DNA of 9,587 bases from Bacteroidota bacterium (GCA_023430325.1 JAEZAU010000192.1:1-9587), one strand, 5' to 3'. Positions 1 through 5,898 are shown, numbered from the stretch's first letter. A program made the numbers and translations. Notes: generated by a model from the sequence alone, not told the origin.

Positions 1-348
1 GTGGAAGCCTACGGACAGGCACACATCCAGGCCACGTTCAATAACCTGATCGTTTCGCTCACCAACAACAAGGGTGAGGTGATCAGTTGGTCTTCTTCAG
101 GAAAGCAAGGCTTCCGCGGAAGCAAGAAGAATACACCGTACGCAGGCCAGGTGAGTGCCGAAGAGGCCGCTCGCGAGGCGCATGAGCTGGGCCTGCGCAA
201 GGTAAAAGTGTTCGTGAAAGGACCTGGTTCAGGACGTGAAAGCGCGATCCGTGCGATCCACAACAGCGGTGTTGAGGTGACCGAGATCGTTGACATCACC
301 CCGATCCCTCATAATGGCTGCCGTCCACCGAAAAAGCGCCGCGTTTAA
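1..348 (+). CDS. rpsK: 30S ribosomal protein S11 (5' end missing)
   Basis: Ribosomal protein S11 sits on the platform of the small subunit, binds 16S rRNA and helps shape the mRNA exit/E-site region. The 115 residues visible match the family core: the N-terminal stretch VEAYGQAHIQATFNN, then SLTNNKGEVISWSSSGKQGFRGSKK, and the conserved C-terminus HNGCRPPKKRRV ending at TAA 346-348. Family members are usually about 125-130 residues and begin with a short basic tail, so roughly 10-15 residues lie before the window. The GTG at position 1 is therefore best read as an internal valine codon (the usual context is KVEA.GQAHI), not a start. It is the first gene of the visible operon, 85 nt ahead of rpsD. 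Identification is secure; only the true start is unknown. Confidence 0.97.
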   Translation: MEAYGQAHIQATFNNLIVSLTNNKGEVISWSSSGKQGFRGSKKNTPYAGQVSAEEAAREAHELGLRKVKVFVKGPGSGRESAIRAIHNSGVEVTEIVDITPIPHNGCRPPKKRRV

Positions 349-363
349 TAACAAGAACCTGTA

Positions 364-386
364 GGAGCGTGTTGGACGCACGCTCT
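364..386 (+). promoter_or_regulatory. Stem-loop between rpsK and rpsD
   Basis: GGAGCGTG (364-371) pairs with CACGCTCT (379-386) around a 7-nt loop TTGGACG: seven Watson-Crick pairs plus one G-T pair. No T-run follows, so it is not a standard terminator. It lies 16 nt after the rpsK stop and 47 nt before rpsD. Ribosomal protein S4 is a known autoregulator through mRNA structure in E. coli (alpha operon) and B. subtilis (rpsD leader), so a regulatory or mRNA-processing role is possible here. That role is inference; only the hairpin is seen. Confidence 0.4.
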
Positions 387-433
387 GGTGTTGGTGCGGG
401 AAAGATCAAGGCCGTACCCAAAAGAGAAAAAGA

Positions 434-1042
434 ATGGCACGTTACACAGGACCCAAGACACGGATCGCCCGCAAGTTCAAGGAAGCGATCTACGGACCGG
501 ACAAGTGGATGGAGCGCAAGCCCCACAGCCCCGGCCAGCACGGCCCCAATGCCCGCAGGCGCAAGAAAGAGAGCGAATACGCATTGCAACTGCGCGAGAA
601 GCAGAAGGCGAAGTACACCTATGGCATCCTCGAGCGCCAATTCGAGAAGATGTATCAGCTCGCCTCCAGCAAGCGCGGCATCACCGGTGAAGTGCTTCTG
701 CAACTTTGCGAAGCTCGCCTTGACAATACCGTCTTCCGTCTCGGCATAGCACCTACCCGCCGCGCTGCCCGTCAGTTCGTGAGCCATGGCCACATTACCG
801 TCGATGGTCAGGTGGTGAACGTGCCCAGCTATACTGTGCGCCCGGGGCAGACCATCGCCGTTCGTGAACGCAGCCGTTCATTGGAAGCGATCACCAATAG
901 TGTGTCAGTGAACAGCAATCGTTTCGATTGGTTGGAGTGGAATCCTTCCAATATGAGCGGCAGGTTCATCAACATGCCCGAGCGTGCGCAGATCCCCGAG
1001 AACATCAGGGAACAACTGATCGTGGAATTGTACTCGAAGTAA
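434..1042 (+). CDS. rpsD: 30S ribosomal protein S4
   Basis: S4 nucleates assembly of the 30S body by binding 16S rRNA and contributes to decoding accuracy. The product is 202 residues, normal for the family, and starts MARYTGPKTRIARKFKEAIYG, which is characteristic. The zinc-binding cysteine cluster found near the N-terminus of some S4 proteins is absent, so this is the cysteine-free form; the only cysteine is C92. Residues about 93-155 form the S4 RNA-binding domain (EARLDNTVFRLGIAPTRRAA, then FVSHGHITVDGQVVN), and the C-terminus IREQLIVELYSK is typical. The start at 434 follows a purine-rich stretch (AAAAGAGAAAAAGA) but no clear Shine-Dalgarno sequence, as is common in Bacteroidota. rpoA starts 24 nt after the stop, which fits one transcript. 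Confidence 0.98.
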   Translation: MARYTGPKTRIARKFKEAIYGPDKWMERKPHSPGQHGPNARRRKKESEYALQLREKQKAKYTYGILERQFEKMYQLASSKRGITGEVLLQLCEARLDNTVFRLGIAPTRRAARQFVSHGHITVDGQVVNVPSYTVRPGQTIAVRERSRSLEAITNSVSVNSNRFDWLEWNPSNMSGRFINMPERAQIPENIREQLIVELYSK

Positions 1043-1066
1043 GAACTTAAAACCAAGTAGGACCAC

Positions 1067-2059
1067 ATGCCTATCCTTGAATTCCAGCGGCCTGACAAGG
1101 TCACGATGATCGAATCCGATGACAAGCGCGGCTCCTTCGAGTTCCGCCCGCTTGAACCGGGTTACGGTATCACCATCGGGAACTCCTTGCGCCGCATCCT
1201 GCTCTCCTCCCTGGAGGGCCATGCGATCACTTCTGTTCGCATCGAAGGTGTGGACCACGAGTTCAGCACCATCAATGGTGTGATCGAGGACATGACCGAG
1301 ATCGTACTCAACCTCAAGCAGGTGCGCTTCCGCCGCCAGCTCGATGATGTGAACACCGAGAAGGTGAGCTTCACCATCACAGGTAAGGATACTTTCACCG
1401 CTGGTGATGTCGGCAAGCACACCACCGGTTTCCAGGTGCTCAATCCCGATCTGGTGATCGCGCACATGGAGAGCAACGTGAAGCTGCATGTGGAGCTCAC
1501 CATCGGTAAGGGCCGGGGTTATGTGCCCGCCGATGAGAACAAGATCGATGGCACTGCGATCGGTACCATCTTCATCGATTCCATCTTCACGCCGATCAAG
1601 AACGTGAAGTACACCGTGGAGAACACGCGTGTGGAGGAGAAGACCGATTACGAGAAGCTCACGATCGAAGTGACCACCGACGGTAGCATCACCCCGAAGA
1701 ACGCTCTTCAGGAGGCTGCCAAGATCCTGATCCATCACTTCATGCTCTTCAGCGATGAGCGGATCACGCTCGATGTGGAGGAGCGCGTGGAGACCGAGGA
1801 GTTCGACGAGACCAGCCTGCACATGCGCCAGCTGCTCAAGACGAAGCTCGTGGACATGGATCTCAGCGTTCGCGCACTGAACTGCCTGAAGGCGGCAGAC
1901 ATCGAGACCCTCGGTGATCTGGTGTCCTTCAACAAGAACGACCTCTTGAAGTTCCGCAACTTCGGGAAGAAGAGCCTTACCGAACTGGAGGACCTGGTGG
2001 AGAACAAGGGCCTGAGCTTCGGGATGAACGTAAGCAAGTACAAGCTGGATAAAGAGTAA
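1067..2059 (+). CDS. rpoA: DNA-directed RNA polymerase subunit alpha
   Basis: The alpha subunit dimerises to seed assembly of RNA polymerase, and its C-terminal domain contacts upstream promoter DNA and activators. The product is 330 residues, the usual length. The N-terminal domain has the dimerisation/assembly motif PGYGITIGNSLRRILLSSLE at residues 31-50 and ends around residue 235 (FSDERITLDVEE). A linker at about 240-255 leads to the C-terminal domain (about 258-320), with SVRALNCLKAADIETLGDL and the helix-hairpin-helix FRNFGKKSLTELEDLV. R269 and N272 align with E. coli R265 and N268, which contact DNA, so promoter-DNA binding is probably kept. The gene lies 24 nt after rpsD, but an unusual 83-nt repeat-filled gap separates it from rplQ. 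Confidence 0.98.
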   Translation: MPILEFQRPDKVTMIESDDKRGSFEFRPLEPGYGITIGNSLRRILLSSLEGHAITSVRIEGVDHEFSTINGVIEDMTEIVLNLKQVRFRRQLDDVNTEKVSFTITGKDTFTAGDVGKHTTGFQVLNPDLVIAHMESNVKLHVELTIGKGRGYVPADENKIDGTAIGTIFIDSIFTPIKNVKYTVENTRVEEKTDYEKLTIEVTTDGSITPKNALQEAAKILIHHFMLFSDERITLDVEERVETEEFDETSLHMRQLLKTKLVDMDLSVRALNCLKAADIETLGDLVSFNKNDLLKFRNFGKKSLTELEDLVENKGLSFGMNVSKYKLDKE

Positions 2060-2060
2060 A

Positions 2061-2135
2061 GGTTGAAAGTTGAAGGTTGGATGTTGGAAGTTGGTGCACA
2101 ACCTCCGACCGGCTCAACCTCCAACGTCCAACATC
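2061..2135. repeat. Heptamer repeats in opposed orientation forming a hairpin, rpoA-rplQ gap
   Basis: Five consecutive 7-nt units of the form NGTTGRA run from 2061 to 2095 (GGTTGAA, AGTTGAA, GGTTGGA, TGTTGGA, AGTTGGT). After a 18-nt spacer holding the palindrome GTGCAC (2094-2099), the reverse-complement type appears as TCAACCT, CCAACGT, CCAACAT (2114-2134). The arms 2080-2094 and 2121-2135 are complementary at 14 of 15 positions, leaving a 26-nt loop. The 3' arm ends 7 nt before the rplQ ATG, so a folded mRNA would crowd that ribosome-binding region. The sequence CCAACGTCCAACA recurs upstream of carA (4679-4691). Confidence 0.8.
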
Positions 2136-2142
2136 TACGACA

Positions 2143-2643
2143 ATGAGACACGGGAACAAGAACAACGCGCTTGGCCGCAAGAAGGCCCACCGCGACGCGC
2201 TGATGAGCAACATGGCGATCTCGCTGATCGAGCACAAGCGCATCGAGACCACGCTGGCCAAGGCCAAGGCCCTGCGCCGTTACGTGGAGCCCCTGCTCAC
2301 CAAGAGCAAGAACGATACGACCCACAGCCGCCGTACGGTGTTCAGCTACCTGCAGAGCAAGGAGGCCACAGCGGCCCTCTTCCGCGATGTGGCGCCGAAG
2401 ATCGCTGAGCGTCCGGGAGGATATGTACGCATCATCAAGATGGGCAACCGTTTGGGTGATGCCGCCGAGATGGCGCTGATCGAACTGGTGGACTTCAACA
2501 GCACCTATACGCGCGAGAAAAGCGCTGGTACGGAGGTGAAGAAGACCCGCCGCAGCCGCCGCAGCAGTGGTGGTGCCAAGAAGGCCGAAGGCGATGCGAA
2601 AGCGGAGCCGAAGGCAGAAGGTGGGGAAGAGGCGAAGGCCTGA
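2143..2643 (+). CDS. rplQ: 50S ribosomal protein L17
   Basis: L17 binds 23S rRNA near the peptide exit side of the large subunit. The first 119 residues are the full family domain: MRHGNKNNALGRKKAHRDAL at the N-terminus, then IEHKRIETTLAKAKALRRYV, and the conserved RIIKMGNRLGDAAEMALIEL at about residues 97-115. After VDFN comes a 47-residue tail (120-166) rich in Lys, Ala, Glu and Gly, giving 166 residues against about 120-130 for the core family; such tails are common in Bacteroidota L17. The start at 2143 is set by the universal MRHG start. The frame stays open back to an upstream ATG at 2077, but that stretch encodes repeat DNA and is not protein-like. An intrinsic terminator follows, so this ends the operon. 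Confidence 0.97.
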   Translation: MRHGNKNNALGRKKAHRDALMSNMAISLIEHKRIETTLAKAKALRRYVEPLLTKSKNDTTHSRRTVFSYLQSKEATAALFRDVAPKIAERPGGYVRIIKMGNRLGDAAEMALIELVDFNSTYTREKSAGTEVKKTRRSRRSSGGAKKAEGDAKAEPKAEGGEEAKA

Positions 2644-2663
2644 TCACCGATCACGATCGAATC

Positions 2664-2704
2664 ACAGAAGCGCCGCGAGGCGCTTCTGTTGTTCTTGGGC
2701 TTTT
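2664..2704 (+). terminator. Intrinsic terminator of the rpsK-rplQ operon
   Basis: ACAGAAGCGCC (2664-2674) and GGCGCTTCTGT (2679-2689) form a perfect 11-bp stem closed by the tetraloop GCGA, a stable GNRA-type loop. It is followed by a T-rich but interrupted tail (TTGTTCTTGGGCTTTT, 2689-2704). It begins 20 nt after the rplQ stop codon, the expected place for the end of this operon. Confidence 0.9.
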
Positions 2705-2836
2705 GCGGATCTCTTATGTCATGTGCGGTCCGACTAGGATCCCTTAGCTTCGATATATGGAACGGGTGCTGATCTTGGACATCACATGGTCATTGAAACT
2801 AGGATCTTGGAACGATCTGCAACTGATCGTGCAACG

Positions 2837-4318
2837 ATGATGGAACGGGCTTCAAGAATAACCTCAACAATGGCCGCCTCCCTGGCGGCCATTGTTGCAT
2901 GTAGCCAATGGAATTTCACCGTAGATCCCACCTTCCAGATGCAGATCTCGCAGCAAGCCGTGAACTCACTGCTGCTGAATGAGGATGGGACTGTGATCGG
3001 ATCAGGAGTGATGCGTCTTCAAGGGGAATTAACAGATCGATATTTGATGCGCCTCCAGAATAGTGGGGCGCACGATGTCGGATTTTTGAATACTGGCGCT
3101 GGAGGTGGGAAACTCACGCGATGGCAGGACCGGATGTATGTTGGTCACGCGCAGACATTGCGGCGTGTTCTGATGAATGGGTCGGTGGATGCTTCTTTCG
3201 GTTCTCCGAATCTCTTACCGTGCCGCTACTTCAACTCGCTACAAGGAGGAGACTACCACGTATATCCGGACGGCAGCGTGCTGATAAGTGGAAATCACCA
3301 ATTACATGACAGTATCCGGGGCTTCGTGGGGCGCCACCAATTGATGTGGCTCACAAATACCGGCTGCTTGGATACCACCCGCACTCACCGCACGGGGGGA
3401 CAGTGTGCTGTCTACCGCTTCAAGGAACTATCGAATGGCCAATTTATCTGCAGTACCACATGTTCACAATTCGATGGGCAGGAGATCGATAAGATCTTCC
3501 GGGTGAATTCCGATGGAAGTGTGGATACTACTTTCCGAACTGGAGTGTATATCGGCGATGCCCAAGACTATCTATCACTTAACGATGGGCGTGTATATAC
3601 CGGCGGCAATTTCAGGCGGACCGAAGCTCCAACGGATACACTGCGACTCGTACGTTTTCTGCCTAACGGTGATCTCGATCCCGGCTTCACCATTCCGAGC
3701 TTTACAGCAGGCGAAGGATTAAGCACCCCGTTCGGTGCGTATGTACATGGGATCACCGCATGGCACGATGGTACACTTTTAATAACAGGTCATTTCAAAA
3801 GAGTGAATGGAGAGGAACGAAGAGGGATCTGTTTGATCGACAGTACAGGTCAATTACTCCCGGCCTTTAGTGAACAAGGTGTTGGGCCTTTCACCTTTTC
3901 ATCATTAACAGGTGCAGCAGTGCTCACGCTAACGTTCAATGAGGATTCGACCCAGGTATACATCTGCGGTGTTTACAATGGCTATGATGATGGGATCACC
4001 AATTATCCACAGCAGCGTTTCATTACACGGCTTAATGTGGAGGAAGTGCCTGTAACGGTTGAGGAGACTGCGCATTGGCCGGTATCGGTGCTTTCGATCC
4101 ATCCCAACCCTGCATCGGGAACGGTTACCATCCATATTGGAGCAGAAAGGAGCGGAACGATCGTGGTGCGCGATGCGTTAGGGAGGGTTGTGGATCGCTC
4201 AATACCATGTTCGAGTTCGGTCTCTTTGGACAGCCGGTCCTACGCATCGGGGATCTACTTCGTGGATCACGTCGTGGATGGAGTGATCCAAGGTTCTGCG
4301 AAACTGGTGGTGGAGTAA
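2837..4318 (+). CDS. Secreted delta-60/DUF5122-type beta-propeller protein with T9SS type A sorting domain
   Basis: Predicted outer-membrane-exported protein of unknown biochemical role. From the start chosen here it has 493 residues. Residues 1-24 resemble a signal peptide (Arg-containing n-region, then MAASLAAIVACSQW). Six copies of a motif of the form R..NG.lD..F follow: about 72-83, 110-121 (RVLMNGSVDASF), 171-182, 222-233 (RVNSDGSVDTTF), 273-284 (RFLPNGDLDPGF) and 333-344. They are 38-61 residues apart, as in delta-60/DUF5122 propellers. A T9SS sorting domain begins at IHPNP (421) and runs to the end (VRDALGRVVD, ASGIYFV, KLVVE). The frame is also open from ATG 2786, but that would give a 28-residue n-region; 2840 and 2870 are other options. 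A sample 60 bases (3541-3600) count 27/60 G+C, lower than its neighbours. It lies between rplQ and carA. Being surface-displayed or released is inferred from the sorting domain. Confidence 0.85.
   Translation: MMERASRITSTMAASLAAIVACSQWNFTVDPTFQMQISQQAVNSLLLNEDGTVIGSGVMRLQGELTDRYLMRLQNSGAHDVGFLNTGAGGGKLTRWQDRMYVGHAQTLRRVLMNGSVDASFGSPNLLPCRYFNSLQGGDYHVYPDGSVLISGNHQLHDSIRGFVGRHQLMWLTNTGCLDTTRTHRTGGQCAVYRFKELSNGQFICSTTCSQFDGQEIDKIFRVNSDGSVDTTFRTGVYIGDAQDYLSLNDGRVYTGGNFRRTEAPTDTLRLVRFLPNGDLDPGFTIPSFTAGEGLSTPFGAYVHGITAWHDGTLLITGHFKRVNGEERRGICLIDSTGQLLPAFSEQGVGPFTFSSLTGAAVLTLTFNEDSTQVYICGVYNGYDDGITNYPQQRFITRLNVEEVPVTVEETAHWPVSVLSIHPNPASGTVTIHIGAERSGTIVVRDALGRVVDRSIPCSSSVSLDSRSYASGIYFVDHVVDGVIQGSAKLVVE
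2865..2897 (+). other. Perfect 14-bp inverted repeat inside the signal-peptide coding region
   Basis: CAACAATGGCCGCC (2865-2878) and GGCGGCCATTGTTG (2884-2897) are exact reverse complements around the 5-nt loop TCCCT. The structure encodes the hydrophobic core of the signal peptide, and one candidate start codon (ATG 2870) lies inside the left arm. No T-run follows, so it does not look like a terminator. A smaller inverted repeat (ATCGT-GCA-ACGAT, 2826-2838) overlaps the preferred ATG at 2837. Confidence 0.75.
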
Positions 4319-4324
4319 CGGGTG

Positions 4325-4355
4325 CAGTTGTCAGTTGTTCGTTGTCAGTTGTCAG
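4325..4355 (+). repeat. Tandem heptamer CAGTTGT, about 4.4 copies
   Basis: Consecutive 7-nt units CAGTTGT, CAGTTGT, TCGTTGT, CAGTTGT and a partial CAG start 6 nt after the stop codon of the upstream T9SS gene. The array is bracketed by a short inverted pair GTGCA (4322-4326) and TGCAC (4360-4364). The function is unknown. Confidence 0.85.
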
Positions 4356-4400
4356 GAAATGCACATTCTGCCAACCGATCTCGTGGTCCTGATCCGATCT

Positions 4401-4491
4401 GCGTAAGTGGCGGAGCCGGAAAGCCCGCAAGCGAGGCTCTGCGAGTGCGGACTTGAAGGCGCAGACACGCCCTGGCAGAAATTCGCCCAAA
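4401..4491 (+). repeat. Dispersed ~92-bp element, copy A
   Basis: This 91-nt stretch matches the reverse complement of 7189-7281. The first block, 4401-4429, matches at 27 of 29 positions (begins GCGTAAGTGGCG). A variable middle of 20 nt follows. Then 4450-4473 matches at 22 of 24 (GACTTGAAGGCG...CACGCCCT), and 4474-4491 at 13 of 18, with all five differences being transitions. Local pairing is possible, for example GCGGAGCC (4410-4417) with GGCTCTGC (4435-4442). It lies 82 nt downstream of the T9SS gene ending at 4318. It encodes nothing recognisable and is not tRNA-like. Confidence 0.85.
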
Positions 4492-4493
4492 GA

Positions 4494-4528
4494 AGTGTGA
4501 AGTATGAAGGCGGATTGCTAAAGTGTGA
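4494..4528 (+). repeat. Degenerate heptamer array (AGTGTGA type)
   Basis: Reading in steps of seven gives AGTGTGA, AGTATGA, AGGCGGA, TTGCTAA, AGTGTGA. The nonamer AAGTGTGAA occurs at 4493-4501 and again 28 nt later at 4521-4529, exactly four heptamer steps apart. The array directly abuts the end of element copy A. Confidence 0.55.
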
Positions 4529-4601
4529 ATTGATCTCCTCTGCGCTCCCTGCGTCTCCAGCCTCCGCGTTGACTGAGTTCACCAAGGTCATGTGATGCAT
4601 T

Positions 4602-4627
4602 AGCCCTTCGGCGGGCTCAGGGTGACC
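4602..4627 (+). repeat. Short hairpin motif AGCCCTTCGGCGGGCT followed by CAGGGTGACC
   Basis: AGCCC (4602-4606) and GGGCT (4613-4617) are complementary around the loop TTCGGC, and CAGGGTGACC follows. From memory, close variants of this phrase (AGCCCTTCGACAAGCTCAGGGTGAC-like) recur between genes in many environmental bacterial genomes, so it is probably one member of a dispersed family; only one copy is in this window. Confidence 0.5.
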
Positions 4628-4671
4628 ACGAATTGTCGCAACTCCTCAACCGCCCCAACTCCCCAACCACC

Positions 4672-4692
4672 TCAACATCCAACGTCCAACAA
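4672..4692 (-). repeat. Heptamers TCAACAT-CCAACGT-CCAACAA upstream of carA
   Basis: Three consecutive 7-nt units that share CCAACGTCCAACA exactly with 2121-2133 in the rpoA-rplQ gap. A looser CAAC-rich tract precedes them (4638-4671). They are of the same family as the NGTTGRA units at 2061-2095, read on the other strand. They end 16 nt before the carA promoter box. Confidence 0.75.
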
Positions 4693-4708
4693 CTCCCTCC
4701 AAAACCCC

Positions 4709-4716
4709 TACCTTTG
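4709..4716 (+). promoter_or_regulatory. Probable carA promoter -7 box (TACCTTTG)
   Basis: TACCTTTG fits the Bacteroidota sigma-A -7 consensus TAnnTTTG exactly and lies 23 nt before the carA ATG, implying a 5' leader of roughly 15-20 nt. The matching -33 TTG is not seen at the expected distance, where CCAAC repeats lie instead. With the terminator after rplQ and the intervening T9SS gene, carA needs its own promoter, which supports the call. Confidence 0.55.
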
Positions 4717-4739
4717 CCGCGCTAAAACCCAGCCCACCG

Positions 4740-5876
4740 ATGCTCGTAAGCCAGCGCCCCAAAGCGATCCTTCTTCTAGCCGATGGAACCGTTTTCGAAG
4801 GGCGTGCGATCGGGGCGGAAGGCATCAGTACCGGGGAGATCTGTTTCAATACAGGAATGACCGGCTACCAGGAGATCTTTACCGATCCGAGCTATACCGG
4901 GCAGATCATGACGCTTGCCACGCCGCATGTGGGCAATTATGGTGTGAAGGCCGATGAGGTGGAAAGCACCAAGCTTACGATCGCCGGCCTGGTGGTGAAG
5001 AAGTTCAGCGATGTGTGGAGCCGCCCCGGTGGCGATGGATCGCTGGAGGATCTTTTGAAGGCGCAGGGCGTGGTCGGCATCAGCGACATCGATACCCGGC
5101 AGTTGGTGCGGCACATCCGTGATCACGGTGCGCAGAACGCGCTGATCAGCAGCACGGAGATGGATGTGGAGGTGCTCAAGAAAAAGCTCGCCGACACTCC
5201 GAGTATGGAAGGCCTTGAACTGAGCAGCCAGGTGTGCGCCACTGAACCATATGAGGTCGGTCGTGAGAACAAAGGCATGCGTGTGGCGCTGGTGGATCTC
5301 GGGGTGAAGAAGAACATCGAGCGCAGCCTGCTCGAGCGCAACTGCCGCGTAAAAGTGTTCCCGATGCACACACCGCTGGACGAAATGCTCGCTTGGAAGC
5401 CCGACGGTTTCCTGCTGAGCAACGGTCCTGGCGATCCCGGTGCCATGCCCAAGAGCGTGGATCTGGTGAATCGCATCGTGGCCACCGGCATCCCGGTGTT
5501 CGGCATCTGCCTGGGTCACCAGCTGCTGGCCGAAAGCTTCGGGTTGCAGACCGAGAAGATGCACCACGGCCACCGAGGCATCAACCATCCAGTGAAGGAC
5601 CTGATCACCGGTCACGATGAGATCACTTCCCAGAACCACGGCTTCGTGGTGCGCCGATCGGAGATCGACAAGCATCCCGAACTGGAGATGACCCACGTGC
5701 ACCTGAACGATGGCAGCGTGGCCGGCATCACCGTGAAGGACAAGCCGGTCTTCAGTGTGCAGTACCATCCGGAGGCCGGTCCGGGCCCGTACGACAGCCG
5801 CTACCTCTTCGATCGTTTCGTGGAGAACATGAAGGCGCACGCTGGCGTTGAACAGGCCATTCACCAGAACGCTTGA
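4740..5876 (+). CDS. carA: Carbamoyl-phosphate synthase small subunit (glutamine amidotransferase chain)
   Basis: CarA hydrolyses glutamine and passes ammonia to CarB, which makes carbamoyl phosphate for pyrimidine and arginine synthesis. The 378 residues match family length. Residues about 7-150 form the N-terminal CPSase small-chain domain (LLLADGTVFEGRAIG, then FNTGMTGYQEIFTDPSYTGQ and DIDTRQLVRHIR). Residues about 180-365 form a class I amidotransferase domain with NGPGDP (228-233) and the nucleophile C257 in GICLGHQLLA. His343 and Glu345 in QYHPEAGPGP complete the triad, so the enzyme looks active. CarB is not in the window. ATG 4740 fits the family start. eno follows after 22 nt in the same direction, so the two may be cotranscribed; a carA-eno pair next to rplQ is, as I recall, usual in flavobacteria. 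Confidence 0.97.
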   Translation: MLVSQRPKAILLLADGTVFEGRAIGAEGISTGEICFNTGMTGYQEIFTDPSYTGQIMTLATPHVGNYGVKADEVESTKLTIAGLVVKKFSDVWSRPGGDGSLEDLLKAQGVVGISDIDTRQLVRHIRDHGAQNALISSTEMDVEVLKKKLADTPSMEGLELSSQVCATEPYEVGRENKGMRVALVDLGVKKNIERSLLERNCRVKVFPMHTPLDEMLAWKPDGFLLSNGPGDPGAMPKSVDLVNRIVATGIPVFGICLGHQLLAESFGLQTEKMHHGHRGINHPVKDLITGHDEITSQNHGFVVRRSEIDKHPELEMTHVHLNDGSVAGITVKDKPVFSVQYHPEAGPGPYDSRYLFDRFVENMKAHAGVEQAIHQNA

Positions 5877-5898
5877 ACCTTATCATCCTACCATAGAA

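Larger units (their letters stand above)
4319..4739. other. 421-bp gene-free region made of short repeats
   Basis: No credible protein is encoded here on either strand. In order it holds a GTTGTCA heptamer array (4325-4355), one copy of a dispersed ~92-bp element (4401-4491), AGTGTGA-type heptamers (4494-4528), a TGCG/CTCC-rich low-complexity stretch (about 4537-4574), a small hairpin with a GGGTGACC end (4602-4627), a CAAC-rich tract with CCAACGT heptamers (about 4640-4693), and a probable carA promoter box (4709-4716). Confidence 0.75.

Noticed and set aside
905..2101. Long open frame on the minus strand opposite rpoA (about 398 codons)
   Set aside because: It is fully antisense to rpoA. 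Its product is His/Leu-rich and resembles no family; it results from the codon bias of rpoA.
2077..2142. Upstream in-frame ATG extending L17 by 22 residues
   Set aside because: The extension translates the heptamer repeat; L17 proteins start at MRHG.
2745..2752. TAGCTTCG as a promoter for the delta-60 T9SS gene
   Set aside because: It is one mismatch from TAnnTTTG and has no TTG at the expected upstream spacing, so it is too weak to list.
2733..2849. Pair of short direct repeats (ACTAGGATC at 2733 and 2798; ATGGAACGGG at 2757 and 2840)
   Set aside because: They are only 9-10 nt, unequally spaced, and without further similarity; chance is a sufficient explanation.
4325..4692. Tandem repeats as a CRISPR array
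   Set aside because: The units are 7 nt and contiguous, with no spacers and no cas genes.
4776..5864. Long open frame on the minus strand opposite carA (about 362 codons)
   Set aside because: It mirrors carA, is rich in His and Ala, has no recognisable domain, and CarA is unambiguous on the other strand.
5848..5898. Upstream ATG extending enolase by 17 residues into carA
   Set aside because: The extra residues do not resemble enolase, and the conserved family start is at 5899.
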